The notes below the pieces were generated by a model. The model did no database searches and was not told the origin of the DNA. It was given only the letters and a program-made list of their open reading frames with translations. A DNA stretch of 63,493 bases from the NCBI GenBank assembly GCA_934322085.1, contig CAKRGF010000012.1:1-63493 (forward strand). Direction: 5' to 3'. Of this stretch, positions 62,598 to 63,493 are shown piece after piece; the stretch's first letter is position 1; every line of letters starts with the position of its first letter. Position numbers and translations under genes: made by a program. The DNA comes from an uncultured Eubacterium sp. (lineage in GTDB: Bacteria > Bacillota > Clostridia > Lachnospirales > Lachnospiraceae).

Positions 62598-63275
62598 TTA
62601 AATCAACGTGCCAAACATCGTATATGTCGACTTGCCCTGATTCAATGCAATCTGATTTGTACTCTGATTGTACAGTGTCGATGCTTTCTGTGCCACGCGG
62701 TCAGCAAGCGATCCACTGCCGGAAAACAACGCCTTCAAATCACTCATATTTGCTGCCTTGAATTTCGTCTCATCCAAAGACAATGTATTATCGTCATTGA
62801 TTGTAATTCCAACTTTATTCAAAAGGCCCTGGCTCAGATTCATCTGTTCCGTTCCCCATACAGCCGTCTGTAAAATACTATATGAGTTCATATTTTTTGT
62901 TGTGCTCAGCACACTGTTGTACTGGCTCACAAAATTCTTTGCCTTATCTAACAAATCTTCTGCTTTTGTATTGCTGCCATAAGAAGCATTTTTCAAATCG
63001 GTTGCAGCCTGATACAACTTCTGTGACGAACTCTTTAAACCAGACAACTTTGTCCCGCTGTCTGCTGTACCGGAGTTTTTAATTGTCTCCGTAGAATCAC
63101 TGCTCTTCTGTTTTGCCACATAAGCTTTCATCGCTTTTTTGTAAGCACCTTTTTGAATCATCTGCAAGTCGCCAATCGACGACAAAAGCGAACCGCTGCT
63201 TTTACTGCTCGTTCCAAAAAATGTGTCTACAAATGAACTTGCTCCATATGTTCCTAATCCATACATATTATTCAT
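62598..63275 (-). CDS. FliD C-terminal-like protein of unknown function
   Basis: The 225-residue protein is rich in Ser, Lys and Ala. Its C-terminal part (ITINDDNTLSLDETKFKAANMSDLKALFSGSGSLADRVAQKASTLYNQ) matches the C-terminal domain of the flagellar cap protein FliD. The N-terminal cap domain is missing. No signal peptide or other flagellar gene is seen nearby, so the role is unknown. The start at 63275 has AAAGGAG; a GTG 9 bases earlier is less likely. A promoter lies at 63360-63387. Confidence 0.75.
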   Translation of the reverse strand: MNNMYGLGTYGASSFVDTFFGTSSKSSGSLLSSIGDLQMIQKGAYKKAMKAYVAKQKSSDSTETIKNSGTADSGTKLSGLKSSSQKLYQAATDLKNASYGSNTKAEDLLDKAKNFVSQYNSVLSTTKNMNSYSILQTAVWGTEQMNLSQGLLNKVGITINDDNTLSLDETKFKAANMSDLKALFSGSGSLADRVAQKASTLYNQSTNQIALNQGKSTYTMFGTLI

Positions 63276-63493
63276 AACATTCACTCCTTTGATTATTACA
63301 TCGGTACTCCATTACCTTAACTCTGCGACAATCCTATCGCAGTTCTATCCACTATCTTTAGTATAGCAGAAAATAGCACTATGTCAATTGGATTGTTGAT
63401 GTTTTTGCATGTAGGATGTAGGATTACAATACATATGTTACAACTGAATATAAAAAAAGCAGAGATACCACTTTTGTGTTATATTTTAATCAC
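63276..63493. other. Right-edge intergenic region
   Basis: It holds the promoter of the FliD-C-like gene and a small CTGCGA/TCGCAG hairpin (63323-63342) in its leader. The last 100 bases are AT-rich; I see no gene in them. Confidence 0.5.
63360..63387 (-). promoter_or_regulatory. Promoter of the FliD-C-like gene
   Basis: On the minus strand TTGACA (63382-63387), a 16-base spacer and TATACT (63360-63365) lie about 85 bases upstream of the start. Confidence 0.75.

Overview
The window looks like a chromosomal segment of a low-GC Gram-positive anaerobe of the Lachnospiraceae type (Clostridia). Supporting markers: pyruvate formate-lyase with its activase, ATP-type PEP carboxykinase, a sporulation sigma-K, an FprA-type flavo-diiron protein, DUF4317 and DUF3793 proteins, the IreB-RuvX-DUF1292 block, a ZTP riboswitch in front of an archaeal-type IMP cyclohydrolase, and cytoplasmic GH95 and GH2 glycosidases. 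The species cannot be named from the sequence. I support 56 protein genes, 48 on the minus strand and 8 on the plus strand. I saw no rRNA, tRNA, CRISPR array, insertion sequence or prophage.

Layout. 1-1.9 kb: a truncated XRE/zinc-ribbon regulator, an HD phosphohydrolase and a secreted YHYH/peptidoglycan-binding protein. 1.9-9.5 kb: O-acetylhomoserine sulfhydrylase, pflB-pflA, a MATE exporter and pckA. 9.7-12.6 kb: a membrane metallophosphoesterase, a hairpin-rich intergenic region, and a DUF3793 gene and a short Fur-like regulator that share an operator-like palindrome. 12.6-17.1 kb: the complete polyamine importer potABCD as one overlapping operon. 17.1-20 kb: two more large hairpins, then a subtilisin-like (Csp-like) protease translationally coupled to sigK. 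20-24.8 kb: a Phd/ParE-type toxin-antitoxin pair, two divergent secreted proteins and a DUF4317 protein. 24.8-29.3 kb: FprA, cysK with an Rrf2 regulator and a candidate operator, a small unknown protein, and bioB with a candidate operator. 29.3-31.4 kb: purine end steps (stand-alone AICAR transformylase plus PurO) under a ZTP riboswitch. 31.4-41.5 kb: aminopeptidase, polysaccharide deacetylase, then a translation and RNA block (ireB, ruvX, DUF1292, RNase J, short MltG-like protein, trmR, U32 peptidase, birA, hflX), and mscL. 41.6-57.6 kb: GH95, an Amt-PII fusion with an attenuated leader, a membrane protein with a LacI-type sensor GGDEF protein, a hybrid-kinase-like protein without the phosphoacceptor His, sortase B, a GNAT, a GH2 glycosidase and MgtE. 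57.6-63.3 kb: mtaB, a His-less HPr-like protein, the rsmE-iscS-thiI operon and a FliD-C-like protein.

The most interesting unexplained structure is a family of large imperfect palindromes (about 10.9-11.1, 17.1-17.35, 17.37-17.54 and 27.69-27.86 kb, with a decayed relative at 28.15-28.24 kb). They share a small core architecture, but their long arms differ in sequence from copy to copy while staying self-complementary. They sit in intergenic regions, mostly just after stop codons. I found no protein that obviously mobilises them. They could be a structured RNA family or a non-autonomous hairpin DNA element.

Sulfur handling recurs (metY, cysK, Rrf2 regulator, iscS, thiI, mtaB), as does control by RNA or DNA switches (ZTP riboswitch, amt attenuator, operator-like repeats at cysK, bioB and fur). 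Function calls rest on recognised family motifs in the translated genes. No database search was run.
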